From assembly GCA_963843255.1 (NCBI GenBank), contig CAWJJQ010000005.1:528541-592540 (forward strand): DNA of 64,000 nucleotides, written 5' to 3'. The position numbers were made by a program, and so were the translations under genes. Source of the DNA: Bog-159 sp963843255. GTDB lineage: Bacteria > Acidobacteriota > Terriglobia > Bryobacterales > Bryobacteraceae. Positions 7,888-17,711 of this stretch are shown piece by piece. The notes below the pieces were generated by a model that saw only the letters and a program-made list of their open reading frames with translations, ran no database searches and was not told the origin of the DNA. The first letter of the stretch is position 1; each line of letters starts with the position of its first letter.

Positions 7888-9156
7888 TCAGCCCACGGTC
7901 CCCCTGCGTGCCCGCATTTGTCGATAGTCTTTTCGCCAGGGGTGGCTGGCCTGCGGCGGCGCCGGTATCCGTCGCGCCTGCCGCCGTTTGACCGGCGGTT
8001 CGACGGCCGGGCGCGCGGCGATCTCCTCGTGACACAATCGTCGGCCCCCGTACCGGATCTCCAGCCGGCCGTCTTCCCATTCGCATACCACTACCTGACT
8101 CTTGCTCGGCGCATAGCGGCTTTGCCGCTTTACCTGGAATAGCCGCTTCTCGTGTCGCACCACCCAGTCGTTGCCGATCGTGCGCTCGGTCTCCAGCCGG
8201 AATGCTTCGTCCAATTCCGGCCGGCTCGGTCGGCGGCGGTGATAGTCCGCCTGCGCCGCGGCCGCGCGCGCGAATCGTTTATTGTGCTCGGCCAGATACT
8301 CGCTCTCCAGATACTCATTGGCGGCTGCATAGCTTTGGATCTTCTTGCGCCGCAGTTTCTTCACCAGCCGATCCTGATGCGTCCCGTGATTCCGCTCCAC
8401 CCGCCCCTTGGCCTGCGGCGAGTTGGCGGCGATGATCCGGATCCCCAGCCGCTCACACATGCGCCCAAATTGCGTCACGGGCACTTCGCCCCGCAGCAGC
8501 TCCTTCTCCGTCGCTTCCCGCACATACACATTCTTCCAATCCGTGTACAGGGCCACCGGCACGCCATACTTCTCGATCCATGCCCGCAGCATGCCCGCTG
8601 CCGCCCAGATGGTCTCCTGCGCGCCCAGCCGCGCGAGCGTGGTCGCCGTGGCATCGTCAACCAGGTTCATCAGGCAGCCTGCCGGCCCGCGTTGCTCGAA
8701 CCACCTATGGAAGCTGCCGTCCATCTGTACCAGTTCCCCAAAATGCTTCCGCGCCTCCCGCCGCTCCCGATGCTCCCTCCGCTTCCGCGCCCGGCTCCAC
8801 AGCCCCTCCGCCAGCATCCACCGACGCAAGGTCTCCGCATGTACCTCGACGTGGTCTTCGCTCGCCAAGTGCTCGCTCGCCAAGGTCGGGCCAAATCTTT
8901 CCCCCACCACGCCGCTGTACTTTTTGCGCAATAGCCGGATGACCTGGGCCCGAAACTTCCTCGGCTTCGCGCGGTTCGATCCCTTCCCCGCGCTACGATG
9001 CTTGAGTCCCTTGGCCCCTTCCGCTTCGTATCGCCGCCAAATCCGCTTCGCCTGCCGATAGCTCAGACCCAGGATCCTGGCCGCATCCACCAAATTCAAC
9101 TCTTCACTCGCCACGCGGGCCAGCACTCCCACCCGCCGCAACTCTCGCTTGCTCAT
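7888..9156 (-). CDS. IS transposase, integrase-fold DDE type (ISNCY-like)
   Basis: A 422-residue transposase. The N-terminus holds a helix-turn-helix (NLVDAARILGLSYRQAKRIW, given as NLVDAARILG and LSYRQAKRIW) and a second DNA-binding region with HAETLRRWM. The rve-like catalytic core follows: first Asp in LVQMDGSFHRWF, second Asp in VALYTDWKNVY, and Glu in GRVERNHGTHQD. The C-terminal domain is basic. The MDGS.HRWFE signature with the following CLMNLVDDAT is what I associate with ISNCY family transposases, and IS481 is the nearest alternative. The gene appears intact. It starts at ATG 9156, with AGGAGG-like sequence at about 9179-9188 somewhat distant. Confidence 0.92.
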   Translation of the reverse strand: MSKRELRRVGVLARVASEELNLVDAARILGLSYRQAKRIWRRYEAEGAKGLKHRSAGKGSNRAKPRKFRAQVIRLLRKKYSGVVGERFGPTLASEHLASEDHVEVHAETLRRWMLAEGLWSRARKRREHRERREARKHFGELVQMDGSFHRWFEQRGPAGCLMNLVDDATATTLARLGAQETIWAAAGMLRAWIEKYGVPVALYTDWKNVYVREATEKELLRGEVPVTQFGRMCERLGIRIIAANSPQAKGRVERNHGTHQDRLVKKLRRKKIQSYAAANEYLESEYLAEHNKRFARAAAAQADYHRRRPSRPELDEAFRLETERTIGNDWVVRHEKRLFQVKRQSRYAPSKSQVVVCEWEDGRLEIRYGGRRLCHEEIAARPAVEPPVKRRQARRIPAPPQASHPWRKDYRQMRARRGTVG

Positions 9157-9236
9157 CCATGTCCTTCCCAGCTAAAACCTCCTCAGGAGATCTTTAGCTT
9201 AGGGGACATTTCTAACGAGGCCATTAGGGGACATTA

Positions 9237-9797
9237 TCAAAGTGGGGCGACATCGCTGCGCAGAAGCCGGACTCCACGCCATGCATAGTGCATGCCGCTC
9301 CATACCGTGAGCGCAATTGCTGGCCAGACGAGACTTGCGGCCGCCTTAGCGAGTACCGGCCATCCGAGCGCATTCCGGCCCAGAAATGCGACCGCTGTCA
9401 GGATCTGCAAAAAGGTACTGGCTTTACCCCAGACACTGGGCGGAAACGCACGCAGCTTTGTCGTCAGCAGGGCCACCACCGACGCCAGCAGGATCAGCAG
9501 GTCCCTCCCGAAAATCACCCCCGTGAGCCACCAGGGCACGCTTCCCTCGATCGACAGGGCCAGGTAAACACCCGTCATCAAAAGTTTATCCGCGATTGGA
9601 TCGAGCATCGCCCCGCCTGCCGATGCAGCCCCGAAATTCCGCGCCAGGTATCCGTCGACCAAATCCGTCGCCGCGGCCACGGCAAACAGAGCCAGTGCAT
9701 CAAACCCGCGATGCGTCAGAATGGCCCAAACGATCACCGGCGTCAGCACCACCCGGATCAGTGTAAACAGGTTGGGCAGCGTCAGCCAGGTGCGCAT
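9237..9797 (-). CDS. pgsA: CDP-alcohol phosphatidyltransferase (PgsA-like), 3' end altered by the IS
   Basis: A 186-residue integral membrane enzyme of the CDP-alcohol phosphatidyltransferase family, probably making phosphatidylglycerol-phosphate from CDP-diacylglycerol and glycerol-3-phosphate. The DG-x2-AR-x8-G-x3-D-x3-D motif is complete (DLVDGYLARN ... GAMLDPIADK). Hydrophobic helices fill the rest. The original protein ended RLLRSD-stop. IS insertion replaced the stop codon, so the product now ends RLLRSDVAPL. The active site is unaffected and the enzyme is probably functional, but downstream operon genes are now separated by the IS. Confidence 0.88.
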   Translation of the reverse strand: MRTWLTLPNLFTLIRVVLTPVIVWAILTHRGFDALALFAVAAATDLVDGYLARNFGAASAGGAMLDPIADKLLMTGVYLALSIEGSVPWWLTGVIFGRDLLILLASVVALLTTKLRAFPPSVWGKASTFLQILTAVAFLGRNALGWPVLAKAAASLVWPAIALTVWSGMHYAWRGVRLLRSDVAPL

Positions 9798-9817
9798 TCG
9801 ATTGTGATTCTAACAGG

Positions 9818-10787
9818 CTATTCCAAAGTGATTACTACTTTTCCCCGAGCGTGCCCTGCTTCCAGATAGCGGATCGCCTCAGGAACTTCGCTCAGGCTAT
9901 AACGCCTGTCGATAACGGGCGTGACCTTACCGGCCTCCATGAAGTCGCGGATGATGGTCAGATCCTCCGCGCTGGCCTTGGCGATAAACGGGACAAAGCT
10001 CTGGCTCACGAACGGCGACAACACCAGCGCTTGAATCAAACGGGACACTGGACCCAGCCAGCGACCGTTCGGTCCTGCTATGACGACGCAGATCCCCCGG
10101 CGGCTCAAGACGCGCCTGCATGCCAGCGGAGAATGGGTTCCCCACGCAGTCGAAGAGGAGGTCGTAACGCAGATCGCGCTTAGTAAAATCTTCTTGCGTG
10201 TAATCGACAACCCGGTCCGCTCCGAGCGACCGGACCAGGTTCACATTCGGCGTACTGCAGACGCCGGTCACCTCCGCGCCGAACGATTTGGCAATTTGGA
10301 CCGCGAACGTGCCCACGCCGCCCGACGCGCCGTTGATCAGGACCTTTTGCCCCGGTTGAATCCGGCCCTTGTCGCGAAGACCCTGCAGTGCGGTGAGCGC
10401 AGCCACCGGCACCGCGGCCGCCTGCTCGAATGTCAAATTCTGAGGCTTCATCACCAAAGCCGCTTCGGTGGCGCACGTATAGCCGGCAAAAGCTCCCTTG
10501 CACATTCCGAAAACCGGATCGCCTGGTTTGAAACGCATCACGTTCTTGCCGGCTGCTTCAACTTCGCCGGCCACGTCCACGCCGCAGCATGCATTCTTCG
10601 GTGTGAGCAGCCCGCCCATCATGCGAACGACATATGGAGAACCTCTGATTGCATGCCAGTCGAGTGGATTAACGGAAGCTGCGCGAACCTTGATCAATAC
10701 TTCGTTGTCGTTGGGAACGGGGTTCGCCACATCCTTGATCTGGACGACGTCCGGGGAACCGTAGTGGTCAAAGACCGCGGCTTTCAT
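9818..10787 (-). pseudogene. Zinc-independent MDR alcohol dehydrogenase/quinone oxidoreductase with a frameshift
   Basis: The first frame starts MKAAVFDHYGSPDVV at 10787 and carries the GroES-like part (NEVLIKVRAASVNPLDW, VFGMCKGAFAGYT) and the Rossmann motif INGASGGVGTFAVQIAK. After DLLFDCVGN, near 10135-10138, homology jumps to another frame (HSPLACRRVLSRRGICVV ... GKVVITLE), which stops at 9818. One extra base in the AACCC/GGGTT run explains the break. The family reduces quinones or enones with NADPH. The defect could be a real mutation or a homopolymer sequencing error. A long upstream extension (to 11042) overlaps yceH and is not the true start. Confidence 0.83.
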
Positions 10788-10810
10788 TGGCGGACTCAGG
10801 GTAACGATTA

Positions 10811-11455
10811 CTACTCGAACTGCTTGCGAAACTCGGCGAACTGGCGCTTGAGTTCCTCGACCTCTTTTTCCAAGCGCTCGACTGCGGCTTCCAGATGCGC
10901 AACGGAATCGGGCCGCGTTTCGACCAGCTGCCGCGGCGGCGGCGCCTGCGCGGGCGGCTCGCCTGAGAGCAAGTGGGCATAGCGCCCCTCTTTGTATCCG
11001 GCCTGGCGTGGGAGGCTGGTCACCAGCGGATCCGGCTGCCATTCCATTAGGCGGGTCAGGCAGGCTTCCACCGCTTCCAGATCGTCGAACTCGAACAGGC
11101 GTTCGGTACGCCCGCGCAGCTCGCCGACGGTCTGCGGGCCGCGCAGCATCAGCACGCAGAGCACAGCGGCTTCGCGGCGCCCCAAATTGATGACTTCCGA
11201 CAAGCGGTGCGCATGTTTGGGGACGCGCATGTCCGGGCCGCTGATGCGAGCCGCCAGACCCTTGGCGCGCAGGCCGGCGAGCGCAGTTTCGACGATATCT
11301 TCGTCATAGGAAACAACGGGTTCCCGGTTGGATTTCTGGTTACAGGCGTTCACCAGGGCGTTGAGCGAGAGCGGATAATATTCGGGGGTGGTGACCTCTT
11401 TCTCCATGAGCGCACCCAGCACCCGTACTTCCGCGTCGTCCAGTTGAATGCCCAT
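10811..11455 (-). CDS. yceH: YceH family protein (DUF480)
   Basis: A 214-residue DUF480 protein of unknown function. The family core of two winged-helix units is evident: VRVLGALMEKEVTTPEYYPLSLNAL (split: VRVLGALMEKEV, TTPEYYPLSLNAL), CNQKSNREPVV, and LCVLMLRGPQTVGELRGR. The last about 40 residues (LEAAVERLEKEVEELKRQF, in parts) form a coiled coil. It follows the epimerase gene with a four-base gap and probably shares its transcript. Confidence 0.9.
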   Translation of the reverse strand: MGIQLDDAEVRVLGALMEKEVTTPEYYPLSLNALVNACNQKSNREPVVSYDEDIVETALAGLRAKGLAARISGPDMRVPKHAHRLSEVINLGRREAAVLCVLMLRGPQTVGELRGRTERLFEFDDLEAVEACLTRLMEWQPDPLVTSLPRQAGYKEGRYAHLLSGEPPAQAPPPRQLVETRPDSVAHLEAAVERLEKEVEELKRQFAEFRKQFE

Positions 11456-11459
11456 CGGC

Positions 11460-12461
11460 TCAACCGTTGGCGGTCTTGGCTTGGGCCAGCGCCACGACGC
11501 GGTTCTCGAAGGCGAAGTCGGGCTGCGGAAACCGCCCGTTCCGGTTGCGTAAATACCAGCGCCAGGTTTCCTTCAAGCCTTCCTCGAAAGGCGTGGGACG
11601 CACGCCCAGGACGCGCGCCGCCTTACCCATCTTCTCGGTGATCGGCGGCATGTCGAAATAGACGCCGAAGTAGGCCGGATCGCCCATGGGGTTGCCCCCC
11701 CAATGTAGGATAGCCTCGCGCGGGATGCGGACCACGTGCGGAACCTTGCTCGCGGCGGCCGCGAGCGCGTGCACGACCTCGGCCTGCGTCAAGGGGCGGG
11801 AGTCTCCGATGTTGAATGCTTCTCCGGCGGCGTTGGGCACTTCCATGGCGCGGACCAGGGCGCGAACCAGGTCTTTCAGGTAGACGAACTGCATCAGGCG
11901 GTGGCCGTCACCTGGAATAATGATCGGACGCGAGAGGCGCATGCGGTCCCAGAAAAAGGCTTCCCGGTAGAACGGATTTCCCGGCCCGTAGATGAAGGGC
12001 GGCCGGAACGTGACCACGGGCAACCCGTGCCGCTGGTGCATGCGGAACAGCATCCGCTCGGTCATAGCCTTGTTGCGGACGTAGGCTTCGGGATGATTGT
12101 CGGGGGCCAGCGCGTCGCCCTCATAGTGGTTCAGGCCGTCACCGTAAGCGGCCACGCTGGACATGAAGATATAGCGCGACAAGCGGTCGCCGCAGGCGCG
12201 CACGGTGGCCTGCACCTGGGAGGCCGTGGTGCCGCGCTCCCAGTCGTAGACATTGTCGTAGACCACGTCGAAGCGGCGGCCTTCCAGGGCTTGCTGGACG
12301 GCCTCGGCATCGTTGCGGTCCGCAACCAGGTTCTCGATACGGCGCGACAGTCCATGCGCCGGCTTGCGGTGCATGACCGCCACTTCATGGCCGGCGTCAC
12401 ACAACTCCTTGACCAGTTGACGGCCGACGAATAAGGTACCGCCGATGACTAGAACCTTCAT
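11460..12461 (-). CDS. NAD-dependent epimerase/dehydratase (atypical extended SDR)
   Basis: A 333-residue extended short-chain dehydrogenase. The nucleotide-binding motif is GGTLFVG (residues 8-14) rather than GxxGxxG, a variant found in CSP41-like atypical SDRs. The catalytic set is seen as FMSSVAAYG and YVRNK (YxxxK). FRPPFIYGPGN is the usual sugar-epimerase substrate-loop sequence. It may act on a nucleotide sugar, but the substrate cannot be assigned. It stands just upstream of yceH in the same direction. Confidence 0.87.
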   Translation of the reverse strand: MKVLVIGGTLFVGRQLVKELCDAGHEVAVMHRKPAHGLSRRIENLVADRNDAEAVQQALEGRRFDVVYDNVYDWERGTTASQVQATVRACGDRLSRYIFMSSVAAYGDGLNHYEGDALAPDNHPEAYVRNKAMTERMLFRMHQRHGLPVVTFRPPFIYGPGNPFYREAFFWDRMRLSRPIIIPGDGHRLMQFVYLKDLVRALVRAMEVPNAAGEAFNIGDSRPLTQAEVVHALAAAASKVPHVVRIPREAILHWGGNPMGDPAYFGVYFDMPPITEKMGKAARVLGVRPTPFEEGLKETWRWYLRNRNGRFPQPDFAFENRVVALAQAKTANG

Positions 12462-12511
12462 AAAGGGTGATTGGTTCCGGCTGATGCTGATGGGTTATGG
12501 GTTAGCGCCAC

Positions 12512-13831
<1,320 letters not shown>

Positions 13832-13960
13832 GTACTTTGCTCCTCTCAATTTAGGCCACCTCAGGGCGCACCTGAAGCGTGCGCACCCAGCGGGCTCGAT
13901 AGCCCAAGGGGTAGGTGCCTGACCATACATCGGCAAAACTGCCGGTACGGGGCGAAATGC

Positions 13961-13966
13961 TATAAT
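13961..13966 (+). promoter_or_regulatory. Consensus -10 box (TATAAT) for a probably leaderless transcript
   Basis: TATAAT ends nine bases before the ATG of the LytTR regulator at 13976. Transcription would start at or next to the ATG, leaving almost no leader and no Shine-Dalgarno. No good -35 hexamer is seen at the right distance. Confidence 0.6.
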
Positions 13967-13975
13967 ACCAACTCG

Positions 13976-14752
13976 ATGCGAGAGCGCGCGACGGCCACTT
14001 TAACAACGGTCATTGTTGACGATGAACAACTGGCCTGCGATGAGTTAGCCTATCTGCTCAGAGATTTTCCTGAGATAGAAGTCGTGGCCACCGGCCGAAA
14101 TGGCCTGGAAGCCGTTCATCTGATCCAAAAAGTCGAGCCGGACCTGGTATTCATGGACGTCCACATGCCGGGCCAGGACGGCGTTTCGGTGGTGCGGCAA
14201 CTGCGTGAATCCGGCATGGAACTTCCGCATTTTGTGTTCGTTACCGCCTACGACCAATATGCCGTGGAGGCTTTCCGGCTGGAGGCGATGGACTACCTGC
14301 TGAAGCCGGTCGACAAATCCCGGCTGGCGGAAACCATCGAGCGGGCGCGGCGCTCTGAGCAGGAGAAGAAGGCATCCGCGGTTCCCGACCCACCGGCCTT
14401 GCCGGCAACTCCGCATCGCACGAAACTGCTGATCCGCAATGCGAACCGCAATTTTATCGTGGATGCCCAGGATGTGATTTACGCCACAATTGACAATGGC
14501 CTGATTACTCTAGTGGCCACCAATGTGGAAGGGCACTCGAACTACCGCACTATCGAGGATCTACAGGCGAACCTGGACCGGGAGACGTTCTGGCGGGTAC
14601 ACCGCTCCTTCCTGGTGAATATTCACAAGATTAAGGAAGTGGTGCCGTGGTTCAAATCGAGCTACCAGCTCCGCATGGACGATAAGAAGCACACCGAGAT
14701 CCCAGTGAGCCGGGTGCAGACCAAGCGGCTGCGGGAACTGCTGAAGCTGTGA
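13976..14752 (+). CDS. LytTR-type response regulator
   Basis: A 258-residue response regulator. The receiver domain has the acidic pair VDDEQ near residues 15-17, phospho-acceptor Asp61 in VFMDVHMPG, the Thr in FVTAYDQYAVEAF, and the Lys in YLLKPVDK. A linker of about 20 residues precedes a LytTR DNA-binding domain (about 150-258) with DVIYATIDNGLITLV, TFWRVHRSFLVNIHKI and IPVSRVQTKRL. No cognate kinase is adjacent. The start follows a TATAAT box by nine bases, so the mRNA is probably leaderless. Confidence 0.93.
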   Translation: MRERATATLTTVIVDDEQLACDELAYLLRDFPEIEVVATGRNGLEAVHLIQKVEPDLVFMDVHMPGQDGVSVVRQLRESGMELPHFVFVTAYDQYAVEAFRLEAMDYLLKPVDKSRLAETIERARRSEQEKKASAVPDPPALPATPHRTKLLIRNANRNFIVDAQDVIYATIDNGLITLVATNVEGHSNYRTIEDLQANLDRETFWRVHRSFLVNIHKIKEVVPWFKSSYQLRMDDKKHTEIPVSRVQTKRLRELLKL

Positions 14753-14819
14753 GATAGCCTTCTGACGGTCACGGTTCAGTGCGCTGCGGTTTCCGAGCTG
14801 TGCGCGTGAGCAAGCGGTG

Positions 14820-15446
14820 CTAGTGCAGGAAGAATCCCGGCCCGACGGTGAGATGATGGCTGATCGAGTCTGGGATCACCACGAATAACAGCGTGCCGAT
14901 CACCGCGTGCGCCATGCCCAGGAAATACAGGTTGCGGTAGCGCATGAAAACCCTGGTGCTGATGTATCCGGTGACAAAGGTGACCAGCATCAGAAACCAG
15001 TTGGGCAGGTGGGCGCCGGAAAATAGAGCGGCGGCGATCAGTGGCACATAGCGCGCCGAAAACGCACCCAGCAGGCGATTGGCGATATAGCCGTTCAGCA
15101 GGTATTGCTGAAAGATCCCCCACGGACAATAGGCCAGCAGACACATCAGGCCATATTCCAGGCTGATGGGGCGAAGAGTCTGAAGCAATAGGCCAAAGGA
15201 AAGGAGCGAAAGCGCGATCAAGCCCAGGGCGGGCGCCAGGCGCTCGGCACACTCGCGGAAATTGGTCCAGCGGAAGCCTACGCTGGCGGTGCGTTCGCCG
15301 TGCAGGATGTGCGACAGGATGAAGAGCGCCACGATGAAGATCCAGGCCCGCGGCGCCGTGAACCGCAGCCGCCAGATATAAAACATGATCAGGGCGAAGC
15401 CGGCGGCAGCCTCTCCCACAGTCAGCCATTGTGCACGGGTCAACAT
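14820..15446 (-). CDS. CPBP (CAAX protease/bacteriocin-processing) family protein with Gln-Gln in place of the catalytic Glu-Glu
   Basis: A 208-residue protein with about six transmembrane helices. The CPBP layout is visible: motif 1 is WGIFQQYLLNGYIANRL, where active members have EExxxR; motif 2 is FSGAHLPNW with its His; motif 3 is GMAHAVIG with its His. Losing both glutamates should remove general-base activity of an intramembrane glutamic/metalloprotease, so this may be a pseudoprotease or a divergent subfamily. It begins nine bases after a second CPBP gene with an intact EEILFR, suggesting the two act together. Confidence 0.82.
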   Translation of the reverse strand: MLTRAQWLTVGEAAAGFALIMFYIWRLRFTAPRAWIFIVALFILSHILHGERTASVGFRWTNFRECAERLAPALGLIALSLLSFGLLLQTLRPISLEYGLMCLLAYCPWGIFQQYLLNGYIANRLLGAFSARYVPLIAAALFSGAHLPNWFLMLVTFVTGYISTRVFMRYRNLYFLGMAHAVIGTLLFVVIPDSISHHLTVGPGFFLH

Positions 15447-15454
15447 CGCTTCGC

Positions 15455-16330
15455 TCAGAAAAAGATGTGCTTGGTGGCGTCTACCAGGGCGTGGCAGGCT
15501 ACAGAGGAAAACACGCTCGACGATTTCTGGAACGTCTTGCCGTACGCGATGCCAGCAATGGTGGCCAGGATCATGTAGCGCCAGTTGGGCAGCGGCTGCG
15601 GCCCGTTATCCAGGTGCGCGGCGCCGAAGATTAAGGCGGCTACCAGGAGCACCGGTATAGTAAATCCGAAGCGCTGCATCAGCCAGTTCTGGATCAGCGA
15701 GCGGAACAGAATCTCCTCCGGCAGGGCAGTGCCGAAAAAAATGGCGACAAAGGTCAGGGCGATACCGGCCGGCGCGGAATGCACGGGCGGATGGAAGGGC
15801 GGGATGAAGCTGAGCAGGCGACCCGCGATGACCAGGACAGGCGCGGAAATGGCAAACGCGGCGACGCCATTTCCCAGGTCCCGCACGTTCGGCAGATTGT
15901 ATTTCATGCCGGGCAGCGCACGGAACCCCAGGAAGATGACGAGGCCCAGAATGATAGCGATTGCGTAGGCCACGCTGTGCAGGAAGCCCTGCGCCGGCCG
16001 GGGAATGAGGTGCTGTCCGGCGGAGAACTCGAGCGGCAGCCAGAGCATCAGGATGACGGCGAAATCGAGCCAGGAAGGCTTGGCCTCGGGACCCTGAAGA
16101 AATGCGACCAAGGCAGGCAACAGGGTGTATGAGAGAATCAAGAGCGCCAACGGGACGCTAAAGGCCCCGGAAGCGGCAGCCAGCGCGACGAAGAGCAGAG
16201 TCAGTGCGCCGGGGACGACAAAGATCAGCACAGGGCGGGCGCAGAGGTGCGCGCGCAAGCCACGCTGGACCGGACGGCACAGCATACCCAAGACGACCAG
16301 CAGGAGAAGGGCGAGCACCAGGGTATGCAT
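15455..16330 (-). CDS. CPBP family intramembrane protease (intact EExxxR)
   Basis: A 291-residue polytopic membrane protein with about eight helices. It carries the complete CPBP motifs: EEILFRSLI (EExxxR), FGAAHLDNG and CHALVDA. Family members include eukaryotic Rce1 and bacterial bacteriocin self-immunity or processing proteins. The substrate here is unknown. It is transcribed together with the downstream Gln-Gln paralogue, separated by eight bases. Confidence 0.88.
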   Translation of the reverse strand: MHTLVLALLLLVVLGMLCRPVQRGLRAHLCARPVLIFVVPGALTLLFVALAAASGAFSVPLALLILSYTLLPALVAFLQGPEAKPSWLDFAVILMLWLPLEFSAGQHLIPRPAQGFLHSVAYAIAIILGLVIFLGFRALPGMKYNLPNVRDLGNGVAAFAISAPVLVIAGRLLSFIPPFHPPVHSAPAGIALTFVAIFFGTALPEEILFRSLIQNWLMQRFGFTIPVLLVAALIFGAAHLDNGPQPLPNWRYMILATIAGIAYGKTFQKSSSVFSSVACHALVDATKHIFF

Positions 16331-16395
16331 CAGCGACGGGCGCAGAGGCCGTTAAAGTCAGGTTACAGGACTCGCGGTGGGATTATCAAGCAAAA

Positions 16396-16424
16396 GGCGA
16401 GGCAGACAATATGTCTGCCTCGCC
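16396..16424 (-). terminator. Rho-independent terminator of the tonB-exbB-exbD operon
   Basis: A perfect 13-bp stem (GGCGAGGCAGACA with TGTCTGCCTCGCC) with an ATA/TAT loop. On the minus strand it is followed by TTTTG and lies 25 bases after the stop codon of the TPR gene. Confidence 0.82.
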
Positions 16425-16449
16425 CAAACGTTCTGACCGTTACAGCAAA

Positions 16450-17256
16450 CTACTTCGAGTCGGTAGTAATACCACCACCGGTAGGTTTCCGTTCGGCTTT
16501 AATCTTACGGGTATCGATGGTCTTCTGGAAGTAGTCGTTGGCCTTGTCGATATCCTGCTTGTAGGTGTCCGGCGAATCTTCCAAGTCGGCCTTCTGGCGG
16601 TAGAGAAGGTTCTCGTAGGCCATGGCGTCATCGTACTCAGGATCGATTTGTAACGATTTGTCCAGATCCTTGATACCTTCATCGATGATTGCGGCGTTCT
16701 TCTCAGCGACGGCGGCACGGACTTTTTTGTCCTTCAGCGGACCGGGGTCGTCGGGCTTCATGCCCAGCTTGGCGCGCGCTTCGCCATTTGCCACCAAGGC
16801 CTTCGTCCAGGCGATAACACCCAGGGTGTAGTAGGCTTCCTTGTTCTTGGGGTTGATGGAAACCAGCTTCAGATACCACTGATTAGCGTCATCAAGCTTT
16901 TTCTCGTTAAACAGCAGGGAAGCGATCGAAGCGATGGCCAGTTCGTTCTTAGGATCCTTGTCGAGTACCTTTTGAAACTGATCCTGGGCGGCGTTGGCCA
17001 TCTGCATATTTTCCGGCGAATCGGCGCCCGGAATATATTGCTGCATGTAGCCGGTGGCCAGATACAAGCGCGCGGTATCGAAGGTCGGGTCCAATTCGAC
17101 GGCGGTCTTGAAATGCTCGACGGCGGCCGGATACTGCGCGTTCTTGAAGGCTTGCACGCCCTTGTTCAACTGGTCGCGGGCTTTCAGCTTTTCGCAACTG
17201 GTGGCGAACACCGACAGCGCGGCGAGCGCCAGCACCACAAGCGCCTTGCGTTTCAT
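16450..17256 (-). CDS. TPR-repeat lipoprotein
   Basis: A 268-residue protein with an N-terminal lipoprotein signal (LSVFATSCEKL; lipobox Cys21). At least four tetratricopeptide-like helical pairs follow, for example GVQAFKNAQYPAAVEHFKTAV (in parts), ASLLFNEKKLDDANQWYLKL and EAYYTLGVIAWTKAL. Its ATG overlaps the exbD stop by one base (TAATG), so it is translationally coupled to the ExbB/ExbD genes. A periplasmic scaffold or accessory role at the TonB complex is an inference. Confidence 0.85.
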   Translation of the reverse strand: MKRKALVVLALAALSVFATSCEKLKARDQLNKGVQAFKNAQYPAAVEHFKTAVELDPTFDTARLYLATGYMQQYIPGADSPENMQMANAAQDQFQKVLDKDPKNELAIASIASLLFNEKKLDDANQWYLKLVSINPKNKEAYYTLGVIAWTKALVANGEARAKLGMKPDDPGPLKDKKVRAAVAEKNAAIIDEGIKDLDKSLQIDPEYDDAMAYENLLYRQKADLEDSPDTYKQDIDKANDYFQKTIDTRKIKAERKPTGGGITTDSK

Positions 17257-17678
17257 TACTGTCCAGCCTCCATTTGCGGTGTCATCAGCCCCACCTTATC
17301 GATACCGGCACCGTGCGCGATGTCGATGGCCTTGGCCACATACTGGAATTCGAGATCCGGGTCGCCCTTGACGAAGACCACGCGCTCGGCGCGGGTCTTG
17401 AAGATCTCTTCCAGGCGCGTACCGAGGTTAGCTTCCGGGGTGGGCTCCTGGTTGATCATGTAAGTCTTATCCTTGTTGATCACGATCACCACGGTGCGGG
17501 TATCCGACTGCTGCTGTTGCCCAGGCGGAGGCGGTTGTGGTACCAACGCTTCCAGACCTTTTGGCGTTAGAGGCGTAATCACCATGAAAATGATGATTAA
17601 TACCAGCAGCACGTCAATCATGGGCGTCATGTTGATGCTGGAGATCGCGCCCTTCGCTCCCCCCACTGCCATTGCCAT
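17256..17678 (-). CDS. exbD: ExbD/TolR family protein, second copy
   Basis: A 140-residue biopolymer transport protein. One N-terminal helix (MTPMIDVLLVLIIIFMVITP, in parts MTPMIDVLLVL and IIIFMVITP) carries the proton-path Asp in MIDVLLVL. A periplasmic domain with KDKTYMINQEP and VFVKGDPDLEFQYV follows. With ExbB it forms the proton-driven motor for TonB. Two ExbD genes in tandem are common in Acidobacteria-type clusters. Confidence 0.92.
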   Translation of the reverse strand: MAMAVGGAKGAISSINMTPMIDVLLVLIIIFMVITPLTPKGLEALVPQPPPPGQQQQSDTRTVVIVINKDKTYMINQEPTPEANLGTRLEEIFKTRAERVVFVKGDPDLEFQYVAKAIDIAHGAGIDKVGLMTPQMEAGQ

Positions 17679-17711
17679 ATGAAATACTCCTTTTCAGTTC
17701 TCGAAAAAAGC

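Larger units (their letters stand above)
7589..9252 (-). mobile_element. Insertion sequence with DDE transposase (ISNCY/IS1202- or IS481-like), 1.66 kb
   Basis: The ends read TGTCAACCC... on the left and, as reverse complement, TGTCGCCCC... on the right. They match at about 18 of 25 positions and both reach an AATGTCCCC box. A perfect 20-bp inverted pair (CCTCGTTAGAAATGTCCCCT) lies subterminally at 7596-7615 and 9201-9220. Extra GTCCCC boxes at about 7635-7640 and 9227-9233 may be further transposase sites. A 17-bp direct repeat flanks the element (7572-7588 and 9253-9269). Long target duplications are known for IS1202-type members of ISNCY. The element holds one transposase gene and about 270 bp of hairpin-rich non-coding sequence. 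Confidence 0.85.

Noticed and set aside
9927..11042. Extended oxidoreductase open frame starting at 11042
   Set aside because: The first 85 codons are an Arg/Ala-rich shadow of yceH; the family N-terminus starts at 10787.
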